A stretch of DNA of 9,816 nt from Halobacteriaceae archaeon Tc-Br11_E2g27 (GTDB lineage Archaea; Halobacteriota; Halobacteria; Halobacteriales; Haloarculaceae), in the NCBI GenBank assembly GCA_001564135.1, contig LKNH01000082.1, positions 1-9,816 on the forward strand, in the 5' to 3' direction. Of this stretch, positions 1 to 5,985 are shown piece by piece. The notes beneath the pieces were generated by a model, which was not told where the DNA came from, made no database searches, and worked only from the letters and a program-made list of their open reading frames with translations. Within the stretch, counting starts at the first letter, position 1. The number at the start of each line of letters is the position of its first letter. Position numbers and translations under genes: made by a program.

Positions 1-1
1 G

Positions 2-805
2 GGAAGCGACAGTCCGGCACAGAACAGCGCGCTTGATGGAACTGCACTCACGCCGAGTTACTTCGAACATTTTGACGAGGTGACGACACAGGGTGAGGGG
101 GCAGAGCGTATTGCTGAACAGTGGGATATCACACGGGAAGATGCAGATGCCATCGCGCGCGACTCACAAAAGCGGTGGGGGGAAGCTGCGGATGCTGGCC
201 ACTACGATGAGCAGGTCGTCCCCGTTGAGACGGAACTCGAAGGAGAGGAAATCACGGTCGAACAGGATGAACATCCACGACCAGGGACTGACATGGATAC
301 GCTCGGCGACCTACCGCTAGCCTTCCGGCCAGAAGGCGAGGGTGTCGTGACGCCTGGAAACGCATCCGGCATTGTCGACGGCGCTGCTGGGGTGCTTGTC
401 GCGTCTGGTGACGCCTGCAACGAATACGGATGGGACCCGATGGCCCGCATTGTTGATACGAAAGTCGTCGGCGTTGACCCACTGACCATGTTGACGGGAC
501 CGATTCCTGCTACTGAAGAGATACTTGCTGCGAACGATATGACTGTCTCGGATATCGACCGGTACGAGGTCAACGAGGCGTTCGCTCCGGTCGTCAACGC
601 GTGGCTTGAAGAGACGGGCGCTGACTGGGACCGAACGAACGTCTGGGGCGGCGCAATCGCACACGGACATCCGCTCGGCGGGACCGGTGCAGCACTGCTT
701 GGAAAGCTTCCGTACCAACTCGAGGAATGTGGCGGGCAGTACGGTCTCTCGACGATGTGTATCGGCTTTGGACAGGGTATTGCGACACTTATCGAGCGCG
801 TGTGA
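2..805 (+). CDS. Thiolase (acetyl-CoA C-acyltransferase), C-terminal part, cut by left window edge
   Basis: The frame is open from the left edge to TGA at 803-805, giving 267 residues of a protein that is usually about 385-395 long, so the N-terminal third with the nucleophilic Cys lies outside. Visible thiolase signatures are a TPGNASGIVDGAA segment, NEAF (572-583), GGAIAHGHPLGGTG with the catalytic His at 668-670, and CIGFGQG with the second catalytic Cys at 758-760. Thiolases cleave 3-ketoacyl-CoA to acetyl-CoA plus a shortened acyl-CoA, or condense two acetyl-CoA, in the cytoplasm. A GTG at 80 is not the start: coding continues upstream with matching acidic composition. The following SDR gene on the same strand, 89 bases away, fits a fatty-acid or ketone pathway. 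Degradative versus biosynthetic thiolase cannot be decided here. Confidence 0.93.
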   Translation, partial: GSDSPAQNSALDGTALTPSYFEHFDEVTTQGEGAERIAEQWDITREDADAIARDSQKRWGEAADAGHYDEQVVPVETELEGEEITVEQDEHPRPGTDMDTLGDLPLAFRPEGEGVVTPGNASGIVDGAAGVLVASGDACNEYGWDPMARIVDTKVVGVDPLTMLTGPIPATEEILAANDMTVSDIDRYEVNEAFAPVVNAWLEETGADWDRTNVWGGAIAHGHPLGGTGAALLGKLPYQLEECGGQYGLSTMCIGFGQGIATLIERV

Positions 806-837
806 GGTTAGGTCTGGCACGTGTCTGTTGGTGAAAA

Positions 838-870
838 GCGGTTGAGACCGCCGCCATCTTCGGGCTTTTT
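838..870 (+). terminator. Possible thiolase terminator, overlapping an SDR promoter element
   Basis: A small perfect hairpin (GCGGT-TGAG-ACCGC, 838-851) is followed 14 bases later by a T5 run (866-870). Archaeal termination mainly uses U-runs, so the run is the more relevant part. The same GGCTTTTTGT stretch is centred about 27 bases before the SDR ATG, so it could instead, or also, be a TATA-like element giving a leaderless SDR transcript. Both readings are inferred from position only. Confidence 0.35.
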
Positions 871-894
871 GTCAGTTCATCCCGTTGACAGCGT

Positions 895-1656
895 ATGGAG
901 TTAGCAGACAAGACCGTCTTGATTACGGGGGCTGCATCGGGGATTGGGGAAGCAACAGCGCGTGCCTGCGCTGATGAGGGTGCGTATGTCGTGGTAACCG
1001 ACCTCAACAGCTCTGACGGTGAAGCGCTTGCCGAAGAGCTTGCAGATATCGGGGCTGGTGCGGAGTTCCATCGACTTGATGTCACCGACAGCGACCGGTT
1101 TCACGAGGTAGTTGAAGAGGTGTCGGAGACGCATGGTATAGATGTACTGATTAACAACGCTGGCACTGGACACCCTTCTGCCTACGTAGAAGATACCGAC
1201 GATTCGATGCGGGATTTCGTGCTTGATGTGAACATTAACGGGGTATGGAACGGTTGTCATGCGGCCTTGCCACATATGAAAGAACAGGGCCACGGTGCCA
1301 TTGTCAACGTTGGCTCGCTGGCCAGTATCCGGGGCCTCCCCAAACAGGCCGCCTACTCGCTGAGCAAGGGAGCAGTACTGAACTTCACGCGGGCTGTTGC
1401 GGCGGAAGCGGGGCCGAAAGGCGTCCGCGTCAACGCTGTCTGTCCAGGATTTACCGATACCCCGTTGCTTGAGCAGTATCTGGCTGTCCAGGACGACCCT
1501 GAAGCCGCCCGGGAAGCACTCCGGCAGGATTACCCGCTCAAACGGCTCGGCGAGCCAGAAGAAATCGCAGACTGCATCATTTTCCTTGCCAGCGACCGCG
1601 CGTCGTGGGTGACGGGCCACGGGCTCGTCGTGGATGGTGGATACGCCACAAGCTAG
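895..1656 (+). CDS. Short-chain dehydrogenase/reductase (classical SDR, FabG-like)
   Basis: This 253-residue protein has classical SDR length and all family motifs: the Rossmann glycine motif TGAASGIG (residues 11-18), NNAG (87-90), the helix-4 Asn in DVNING (N113), and the catalytic triad Ser141, Tyr154, Lys158 with the normal 13-residue Ser-Tyr spacing (YSLSK). Then comes the PGFTDT segment (184-189) that caps the nicotinamide. Asp36 at the end of strand beta-2 favours NAD(H) over NADP(H). It is a cytoplasmic oxidoreductase of hydroxy/keto groups. Beside a thiolase it may act on 3-hydroxyacyl/3-ketoacyl-CoA, but SDR substrates cannot be read from sequence. The start is the first ATG in frame, with the glycine motif at the normal distance from it. 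The 239-residue open frame on the opposite strand is a shadow. Confidence 0.94.
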   Translation: MELADKTVLITGAASGIGEATARACADEGAYVVVTDLNSSDGEALAEELADIGAGAEFHRLDVTDSDRFHEVVEEVSETHGIDVLINNAGTGHPSAYVEDTDDSMRDFVLDVNINGVWNGCHAALPHMKEQGHGAIVNVGSLASIRGLPKQAAYSLSKGAVLNFTRAVAAEAGPKGVRVNAVCPGFTDTPLLEQYLAVQDDPEAAREALRQDYPLKRLGEPEEIADCIIFLASDRASWVTGHGLVVDGGYATS

Positions 1657-1713
1657 CCGCTGTTAGCTGTAAATGGCGCCAGGAAGATAAGAAAGAATAA
1701 ACCAGATGAAGGG

Positions 1714-2301
1714 CTATGAGATGAACTCGTTATCGCGCCAGTTAACACCGCCATCGGAGTCGTCTTCCGTTGGGTCTTCGGTGACGGTAATCGAGGCGGG
1801 GGCACGCTCACCATCTTCGATACGGATAGCTTCTAAATCATCCTCGGTGGTTGCCACGGCAGTGAGCGTTCCTTTCTCCGCGCGAAGGGCAATCTCACAG
1901 AGCACTTCGAACATGGGGTACTGCAGTGCGGTGTTTTGTAACACCGTCTCTCGGTCGCCTTTGAAGCAGGCGTACTCGACGAGTTCGGATTCGATTTCCT
2001 CTTCTTCCTCGAGTGCACCCCACTGCGGACCGCCACCGGTTCGTGGCGGTTTTCCGGGTCCAGCGTCCGGGTCTTCCTCGTAGACCCGATTTTCCGTCAC
2101 GCTGGCTTTCAACTGTGCCGTTGGCGTGTACTTGCTCAGGCTGTCGTCGGCTGGAACAGCGCTGATGATGAGTGTGTTGTTTCGTCTGGTAATGTCGACA
2201 TCTTCGATATCTACCGGGAGTTCCGGGTCATCGAGATAGTCGTACAGGTCTTCCAGCGGCAGTTCCAGTGTCGAGTGAAGTCTGTATACACGGCTGGTCA
2301 T
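1714..2301 (-). CDS. Haloarchaeal acidic protein of unknown function (DUF7110-like)
   Basis: This is a 195-residue soluble acidic protein with no signal peptide or membrane segment. The N-terminal part (MTSRVYRLHSTLELP, residues 1-15) is predicted alpha/beta. A run of glutamates (residues 98-105) follows a Gly/Pro-rich linker (about 81-95), and a helical stretch (about 104-143) precedes a short beta part and an acidic tail. I recall this N-terminus from a family restricted to Halobacteria, labelled DUF7110 in Pfam, with no known function; that assignment is from memory. The frame extends upstream to a GTG at 2373, but the ATG at 2301 is preferred because the family begins there and a TATA-like CATTTATG lies upstream at 2372-2379. 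It is tail-to-tail with the SDR gene (57 bases) and downstream of the GST gene on the same strand. Confidence 0.82.
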   Translation of the reverse strand: MTSRVYRLHSTLELPLEDLYDYLDDPELPVDIEDVDITRRNNTLIISAVPADDSLSKYTPTAQLKASVTENRVYEEDPDAGPGKPPRTGGGPQWGALEEEEEIESELVEYACFKGDRETVLQNTALQYPMFEVLCEIALRAEKGTLTAVATTEDDLEAIRIEDGERAPASITVTEDPTEDDSDGGVNWRDNEFIS

Positions 2302-2371
2302 GGTTAGCTCGAATGTGTCGGTCGGCTGCCCTGCACTGTGACCGAATCGTACCCGGACGTAGGAGCCCCTC

Positions 2372-2379
2372 ACATAAAT
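2372..2379 (-). promoter_or_regulatory. Possible TATA element for the 1714-2301 gene
   Basis: The minus strand reads CATTTATG, about 70 bases before the ATG at 2301. With the usual 25-28 base spacing, transcription would start near 2347 and leave a leader of about 45 bases, longer than most haloarchaeal leaders. This is a weak call based on position and AT content alone. Confidence 0.3.
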
Positions 2380-2441
2380 GGCCTACCCTTTTGGGTGCGC
2401 TAGAACTTCACACTGTCGCACGGGGATATCCCTTTAGCCAT

Positions 2442-3437
2442 TCACTCGTCTAGCAGGGCCGTTGGCGGCGAACCAGTAAGTTCGTCCCGGTCGTGTGGTT
2501 CCTCGAAATCAAGGGTTGGGCCTGCGGCGATGATGCGCGTCGGGGTTACTTCTGGATGCGTGGTGTAATAATGTTCTTTGATATGCTCCATGTTCACCGT
2601 CTCACCGACGCCAGACAGCTGGTAGAGCTCTCTCAGATATTGCCAGAGATTATCGAACTGGTGGATAAACCGCTTGTTACACATAAAGTGGGTATGATAG
2701 ACCTGGTCAAATCTGACCAGCGTGGTGAACAGACAGATGTCCGCCTCGGTGAGTCGGTCACCGGCGAGATACCGTTGGTCGGCAAGTACGTCGTCCCAGT
2801 GAGCCAGTGCATCGAACAATTCGGTTACCGCGTTATCGTATGCCTCCTGTGACTGGGCAAACCCTGCGCGGTAGACACCGTTGTTGATTGGCTCGTAAAT
2901 CTCGTCGATAATTCGGTCCACTTCGTCCTGATACCCCTCTGGGTAGAGGTCGACATTGCGGGTCGCATATTCGTCCATTTCGGTATCGAGCATCCGCAGA
3001 ATCTCTTTGGATTCGTTGTTGACGATTGTTTCACGTTCTTTGTCCCAGAGTACAGGCACGGTTACGCGGCAGGTTACGTCCGGGTCGGCCTCCTGGTAGA
3101 GTTCCCGAAGGTACTCGGAACCGTTGACGCTATCGGCCGTACAGCCCTTTTTGTCCGGCGTAAATTGCCACCCGTCCTCGTCGCGGAAGGGGTCGACGAT
3201 ATCGACCGAAATTGCATCCTCGAGCCCTTTCATCGCACGAATTAGGAGTGTTCGGTGAGCCCACGGGCACGCGTAGGAGACATACAAATGGTAGCGTCCG
3301 CTTGCTGCGGGGAATGTGGCATCTGGCTCAGCACGGAGTTTGTCACGGAAGGTCGTCGTCCCCCGTTCGAACTCCCCATCTTCGTTCGTTAGTTTGTAAG
3401 TGTCAGTTCGCCATTCACCGTCAACGAGCATATTCAT
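2442..3437 (-). CDS. Glutathione S-transferase family protein, glutathionyl-hydroquinone reductase (Xi/omega) type
   Basis: This 331-residue protein is typical in length for the YqjG/ECM4-type glutathionyl-hydroquinone reductases. The thioredoxin-like N-domain has the CPWAHR motif with catalytic Cys57 (YVSYACPWAHRT, 52-63). Pro128 of the TVPVLW segment is the cis-Pro position, and NNESKEIL (140-147) carries the Glu-Ser pair that binds the gamma-glutamyl group. The C-domain has NNGVYRAGFA (186-195) and HFMCNKR (250-256), both family signatures. The enzymes reductively remove a thiol from quinone adducts in the cytoplasm. Haloarchaea are known to use gamma-glutamylcysteine rather than glutathione, so that is the likelier cosubstrate here. 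The frame extends 91 residues upstream, but ATG 3437 is chosen because a TATA core sits about 27 bases ahead, which fits a leaderless message, and family length agrees. Confidence 0.93.
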   Translation of the reverse strand: MNMLVDGEWRTDTYKLTNEDGEFERGTTTFRDKLRAEPDATFPAASGRYHLYVSYACPWAHRTLLIRAMKGLEDAISVDIVDPFRDEDGWQFTPDKKGCTADSVNGSEYLRELYQEADPDVTCRVTVPVLWDKERETIVNNESKEILRMLDTEMDEYATRNVDLYPEGYQDEVDRIIDEIYEPINNGVYRAGFAQSQEAYDNAVTELFDALAHWDDVLADQRYLAGDRLTEADICLFTTLVRFDQVYHTHFMCNKRFIHQFDNLWQYLRELYQLSGVGETVNMEHIKEHYYTTHPEVTPTRIIAAGPTLDFEEPHDRDELTGSPPTALLDE

Positions 3438-3460
3438 ACCGCAGTGTATGGGCGGAATAC

Positions 3461-3470
3461 GAATAAAGCC
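3461..3470 (-). promoter_or_regulatory. TATA core of the GST gene
   Basis: The minus strand reads GGCTTTATTC. The TTTATT part (3462-3467) is centred about 27 bases upstream of the GST ATG at 3437, the distance expected for a leaderless haloarchaeal transcript. The same ten bases occur on the plus strand before rpl10e (3552-3561), which supports function. Confidence 0.65.
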
Positions 3471-3551
3471 GGCAGTACGGTCAGCGCAACCGAATAATTC
3501 TTCATCTGACAGTAGCTGTGACACACTCCAACAGGACGGCCACAGTTCGAA

Positions 3552-3561
3552 GGCTTTATTC
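3552..3561 (+). promoter_or_regulatory. TATA core of rpl10e
   Basis: The plus strand reads GGCTTTATTC, identical to the divergent GST promoter core. Purine-rich bases (CGAAGG) precede it, in the place of a BRE. Transcription would start near 3584, giving a leader of about 10 bases before the ATG at 3595. Confidence 0.65.
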
Positions 3562-3594
3562 TCACGGTTGGCCACATTCAGGCAAGAACAAACT

Positions 3595-4125
3595 ATGTCG
3601 GACAAACCAGCCTCGATGTACCGGGATATCGACAAGCCCGCGTACACGCGACGAGAGTACATCACTGGCATCCCTGGCTCGAAGATTGCGCAGTTCGAGA
3701 TGGGAGACAAACAGAAAGATACGGACGAGTATCCGGTGCAGATTTCGCTGCTTGTCGACGAAGCAGTGCAGATTCGTCACGGCTCGCTTGAAGCCTCACG
3801 GCTGTCGGCGAACCGTCACCTGATTAAGGAACTCGGTGAGGGGAACTACCGAATGACCCTCCGGAAGTTCCCACACCAGGTTATCCGTGAGAACAAACAG
3901 GCAACCGGCGCGGGTGCAGACCGTGTTTCCGACGGAATGCGACAGTCGTTCGGTAAGATTGTCGGAACAGCCGCGCGTATCCAGGCCAACGAACAGCTCT
4001 TCACTGCCTGGTGTGACGTTGAACAGGCCGAGGCTGTGAAAGAGGCCTACCGCCGTGCGTACAACAAGATTACGCCGCCGTGTACGATTCGCGTCGAACG
4101 CGGCGAGGAACTGCTCGTTTCCTGA
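3595..4125 (+). CDS. rpl10e: Large-subunit ribosomal protein L10e (uL16)
   Basis: This 176-residue protein matches the archaeal L10e/uL16 family over its whole length: N-terminus MSDKPASMYRDIDKPAYTRR, central RKFPHQVIREN (90-100), the family signature around ADRVSDGMRQSFGK (108-121), and C-terminal NKITPPCTIRVERG (157-170). L10e binds 23S rRNA near the central protuberance and the tRNA elbow and is needed for 50S maturation. The frame is open for 65 codons upstream, but the ATG at 3595 gives the family N-terminus and lies just after a TATA element. The gene is followed by T-rich sequence (4131-4151) and then by an ATP-grasp ligase gene on the same strand, 101 bases away. It is divergent from the GST gene. 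Identification is certain from the full-length motif match. Confidence 0.98.
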   Translation: MSDKPASMYRDIDKPAYTRREYITGIPGSKIAQFEMGDKQKDTDEYPVQISLLVDEAVQIRHGSLEASRLSANRHLIKELGEGNYRMTLRKFPHQVIRENKQATGAGADRVSDGMRQSFGKIVGTAARIQANEQLFTAWCDVEQAEAVKEAYRRAYNKITPPCTIRVERGEELLVS

Positions 4126-4130
4126 ACAGG

Positions 4131-4151
4131 CGTTTTTCCTCTCACGCTTTT
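4131..4151 (+). terminator. T-rich terminator after rpl10e
   Basis: Six bases after the rpl10e stop come two T-runs, cgTTTTTcc and cgcTTTTgc. U-tracts without a needed hairpin are the known archaeal intrinsic termination signal. Partial read-through into the ATP-grasp gene remains possible. Confidence 0.5.
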
Positions 4152-4226
4152 GCTCCCATAGCGGGACGCTCGCCTGTCGATCGGTATACCATCACTCCTT
4201 TGGTCTCCTCTCCCTTCTTCTTCGGC

Positions 4227-5105
4227 ATGCTGCGTCTCGCCGTTGCTACGGAAGCAGAAACCTATGAGCGGATGCAAGACCCACTTGCGGAACGCGGAAT
4301 CGAAGTGGCCCCTATTCAAACGAGCAACCGCACATTCGCTGTGAGTGAAAATGGACAACGTAACTTCCCCGATGGAGATTTTGATGTCGGGTTTGTCTTT
4401 CCATCACGACTCGCTGAAGGTGGCGTAAGCGAAGCACTTCTTGGCATCAACTGGGTGAACGGCCGCGAGGAACTGCTTCGCTCTCGGTTCAAAGGCGAGA
4501 CGCTCGCCCGGCTTGCCCGGGCAAATATCCCCGTTCCCGATTCAATCACGGTCTCAAACCCCACAGATACGCAATCGTTGATTGCAGCATTCGAACAGTT
4601 CGACCCACCGGTTGTCGTTAAACCAAACTCGACGACGCAGGGAATCGGTGTTGCGAAAGCCCATGACCTCGATTCCTTCCTTGGCATCTGTGATTATCTC
4701 GACTTGGTACACGATTACCGCGCGACCGGCGACCGGTCGTTTTTAATTCAGGAATATATTCCTGAAGCACGCGATTACCGCGCAATGGTTGTCGATGGTG
4801 AGTATGCTGGCGCTGTACAACGAAGACTGCCTGCGTCGGCCCTTGCGGATGGCCGGTGGAAACACAACGTCCACCGTGGGGCTGTCGCTGAGGGCGTTTC
4901 TCTCGACGCAGAACTTCAAACGCTTGTTGAAAACGTCGCCACAGCCCTCGATATTCCATGGCTTGGTGTCGACTTGTTAATCCGTGACGACCGTGTCGTC
5001 GTCAACGAAACGAACGCCCGTCCAACTATCGATTCGGCTACAAAATACGAAGACGGTTTCTGGGATGCCGTTGCTTCCCTTATCAACAAGCAACTCAGGG
5101 AATAA
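4227..5105 (+). CDS. ATP-grasp ligase, RimK/GshB-like (probable alpha-L-glutamate ligase family)
   Basis: This 292-residue protein has ATP-grasp architecture. An N-terminal pre-ATP-grasp beta/alpha part (1-100) begins LRLAVATE. VVVKPN (129-134) gives the ATP-binding Lys132, followed by the flexible glycine loop TTQGIGV (136-142). The hinge LIQEYIPEARDYRAMVVDG (173-191) is RimK-like, then KHNVHRGA (212-219), GVDLL with Asp249, and VVNETNARPT (258-267) with Glu261 and Asn263 as metal ligands. The family forms amide bonds by ATP-driven carboxyl activation: RimK adds glutamate to ribosomal protein S6, and relatives act in LysX-type amino-acid synthesis or glutathione-like ligation. The acceptor is not readable from sequence. 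A location next to rpl10e and near a GST allows either a protein or a small-thiol substrate. The start is the last ATG before strand beta-1; a GTATAC at 4184-4189 may be its TATA. Confidence 0.88.
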   Translation: MLRLAVATEAETYERMQDPLAERGIEVAPIQTSNRTFAVSENGQRNFPDGDFDVGFVFPSRLAEGGVSEALLGINWVNGREELLRSRFKGETLARLARANIPVPDSITVSNPTDTQSLIAAFEQFDPPVVVKPNSTTQGIGVAKAHDLDSFLGICDYLDLVHDYRATGDRSFLIQEYIPEARDYRAMVVDGEYAGAVQRRLPASALADGRWKHNVHRGAVAEGVSLDAELQTLVENVATALDIPWLGVDLLIRDDRVVVNETNARPTIDSATKYEDGFWDAVASLINKQLRE

Positions 5106-5226
5106 ACAGGGTAAACCCAACAGCGATAAGCAGCGTCACCACAATCCACAGAATCACAATCAGATAGACGTGTCTGGTGTACGTTTCGTTATCGTCGACG
5201 GGCATGAGCCTATCCAGGTCAACCAT
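5095..5226 (-). CDS. Small single-pass membrane protein, unknown function
   Basis: This is a 43-residue protein if the ATG at 5226 is used (MVDLDRLMPVDDNETYTRHV...). It has an acidic N-terminal half and one hydrophobic segment (about residues 20-42) reaching almost to the C-terminus, which suggests a tail-anchored single-pass protein. A second ATG at 5205 would give 36 residues and is favoured if the strong AT box at 5234-5243 is the TATA, since transcription would then start between the two ATGs. The other TATA-like run at 5292-5300 would allow the longer form. Its 3' end overlaps the ATP-grasp gene by 11 bases in convergent orientation. I do not recognise a family. The abrupt hydrophobic segment and the well placed promoter make it more credible than chance. 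Confidence 0.62.
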   Translation of the reverse strand: MVDLDRLMPVDDNETYTRHVYLIVILWIVVTLLIAVGFTLFIP

Positions 5227-5233
5227 CGTGTTC

Positions 5234-5243
5234 CATATATAAT
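5234..5243 (-). promoter_or_regulatory. TATA-like element ahead of the small membrane protein
   Basis: The minus strand reads ATTATATATG. At the usual spacing it would start transcription near 5210, before the ATG at 5205 but after the one at 5226. A perfect odd-length palindrome GAACTTAGTTC (5251-5261) lies just upstream and could be a small regulator site. Confidence 0.45.
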
Positions 5244-5293
5244 TGGTCCGGAACTTAGTTCTATTCCCCAACAGGCTTCCAGCCACGCAGCTT

Positions 5294-5683
5294 TTATATA
5301 TCGATACTTGTGGAGTTATCGACGCGGTCAAAGGTTACTTCGAGGATGCCGTTATTGTAGGTAGCTTGTGCGGAATGTTCGTCAACGCGACTCGGTAGAG
5401 AGATTCGTTCGCTGTAGGTTCGTTCACTGCCGCTCGCTTCGAGCATCAGCGTCTGTCCATCACACTGGAGGTCAATGTGCTCTTTTTCGACACCGGGGAT
5501 ATCGGCGATAACGCGCAGCGTTTCGCCGGTTTCGTGAATGTCAAGATGAACATCGCCACCGCCACTTGTTGCTGGAGCGCCTGCGTTGTGTTCGAAGTGG
5601 AACTCTGCGTTGCCATTGAACATATCGTTCATCATGCGTTCAATCTCGTCGAAGAACTCATCGAATGGGTCGTCGCGATTCAT
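5294..5683 (-). CDS. Small heat shock protein, Hsp20/alpha-crystallin family
   Basis: This 129-residue cytoplasmic chaperone starts with MNRDDPFDEFFDEIERMMNDMF, an amphipathic N-terminal arm typical of archaeal Hsp20. The alpha-crystallin domain runs from about 44 to 120, with the conserved Pro-Gly of ADIPGV (60-65) and the hallmark A-x-x-x-N-G-I-L (107-114, ATYNNGILEV). The chain ends in Ile-Asp-Ile (127-129), a C-terminal I-x-I motif used for dimer-dimer docking in sHsp oligomers. These proteins hold unfolding proteins without ATP. A Gly-rich linker (41-43) precedes the domain. The ATG at 5683 gives the normal length. The next gene on this strand, 67 bases downstream, encodes the small membrane protein. 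No clear TATA is seen in the 75 bases upstream of the start. Confidence 0.95.
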   Translation of the reverse strand: MNRDDPFDEFFDEIERMMNDMFNGNAEFHFEHNAGAPATSGGGDVHLDIHETGETLRVIADIPGVEKEHIDLQCDGQTLMLEASGSERTYSERISLPSRVDEHSAQATYNNGILEVTFDRVDNSTSIDI

Positions 5684-5810
5684 GCCAGAGGGTAAGACGA
5701 TGAAAGGGAAAAACTTTGGGCAAGTATGCGTGGCAAAAGATGACTGTCATGCAATTGTACCGTCAGGTGGTTTCTTTGACGAGGCAGCGATTGCTTACAG
5801 CAGTTCAAGG

Positions 5811-5845
5811 CGAAAGCCCACGAGTTCAGTCGTGTGGAGGAGGTC
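5811..5845 (+). mobile_element. Candidate right-end relic of an IS200/IS605 (IS1341-type) element
   Basis: The sequence CGAAAGCCCACGAGTTCAG continues TCGTGTGGAGGAGGTCA. It folds into a hairpin with arms 5817-5823 and 5830-5837 (CCCACGA/TCGTGTGG, one bulged T) and loop GTTCAG. As I remember them, haloarchaeal IS1341/TnpB elements end in almost this form: AAAGCCC, a short hairpin with a TTCAG loop, then GGAGGATGTCA. The same segment is the 3' end of the TnpB-associated RNA. No transposase or TnpB frame is nearby, so this would be a relic or a MITE/PATE-type derivative. The match is from memory, not from a search. Confidence 0.5.
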
Positions 5846-5849
5846 AATG

Positions 5850-5929
5850 ATACTACCGGACGTAAGCCTTTAAACTATCTCGCCACCCCGGGGTGGCGAG
5901 TACATTTACGAAGTTACGTCCGGCAGTAT
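5850..5929. repeat. Concentric double inverted repeat (80-base dyad)
   Basis: The outer arms 5850-5865 and 5914-5929 match in 15 of 16 positions (ATACTACCGGACGTAA against TTACGTCCGGCAGTAT). The inner repeat 5879-5900 is a perfect 22-base palindrome with half-site CTCGCCACCCC. Both have the same centre, 5889/5890. The single arm mismatch would be A-C in a plus-strand RNA but G-U in a minus-strand RNA, so a minus-strand transcript would pair fully. Possible roles are ends of a miniature element, a target of IS200/IS605 single-strand transposition, or a large regulator site. Confidence 0.75.
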
Positions 5930-5985
5930 GAGAAACCGGTATCGTCGTTCCCACGGCTTTTGTACTATAACCGCGAAAGTGGGAT

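Larger units (their letters stand above)
5684..5985. other. 302-base gene-free region between divergent hsp20 and zinc protein genes
   Basis: No open frame here looks coding; one that crosses from hsp20 to 5873 is a shadow with poor composition. The region should hold the hsp20 promoter (left, minus strand) and the zinc protein promoter (right). Between them lie a hairpin resembling an IS200/IS605 right end (5811-5845) and a concentric inverted-repeat structure (5850-5929). GGCTTTTGT at 5955-5963 is centred about 27 bases ahead of the ATG at 5986 and may act as a TATA element for a leaderless zinc protein transcript. Confidence 0.6.

Noticed and set aside
317..820. A 167-residue open frame antisense to the thiolase
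   Set aside because: It is opposite the thiolase catalytic motifs and its basic, Cys-rich composition is that of a shadow frame.
901..1620. A 239-residue open frame antisense to the SDR gene
   Set aside because: It lies wholly inside a gene with complete SDR motifs, has no recognisable domain, and is rich in Arg/Cys/His unlike the acidic haloarchaeal proteins around it.
2302..2373. N-terminal extension of the DUF7110-like protein from GTG 2373
   Set aside because: The added 24 residues do not fit the known start of the family, and the extension would begin inside the likely TATA element.
3438..3710. N-terminal extension of the GST by 91 residues
   Set aside because: It is Cys-rich, not acidic, covers the rpl10e start region, and would place the GST TATA inside coding sequence.
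5586..5873. A 95-residue plus-strand frame from hsp20 into the gap
   Set aside because: Half is antisense to hsp20, and the rest is Ser/Arg-rich with no motif. It runs through the IS605-like hairpin into the nested palindrome.
5850..5929. CRISPR repeat or tRNA as the explanation of the palindrome
   Set aside because: There is only one unit with no spacers, and no cloverleaf or conserved tRNA bases. No CRISPR array or RNA gene is visible anywhere in the window.
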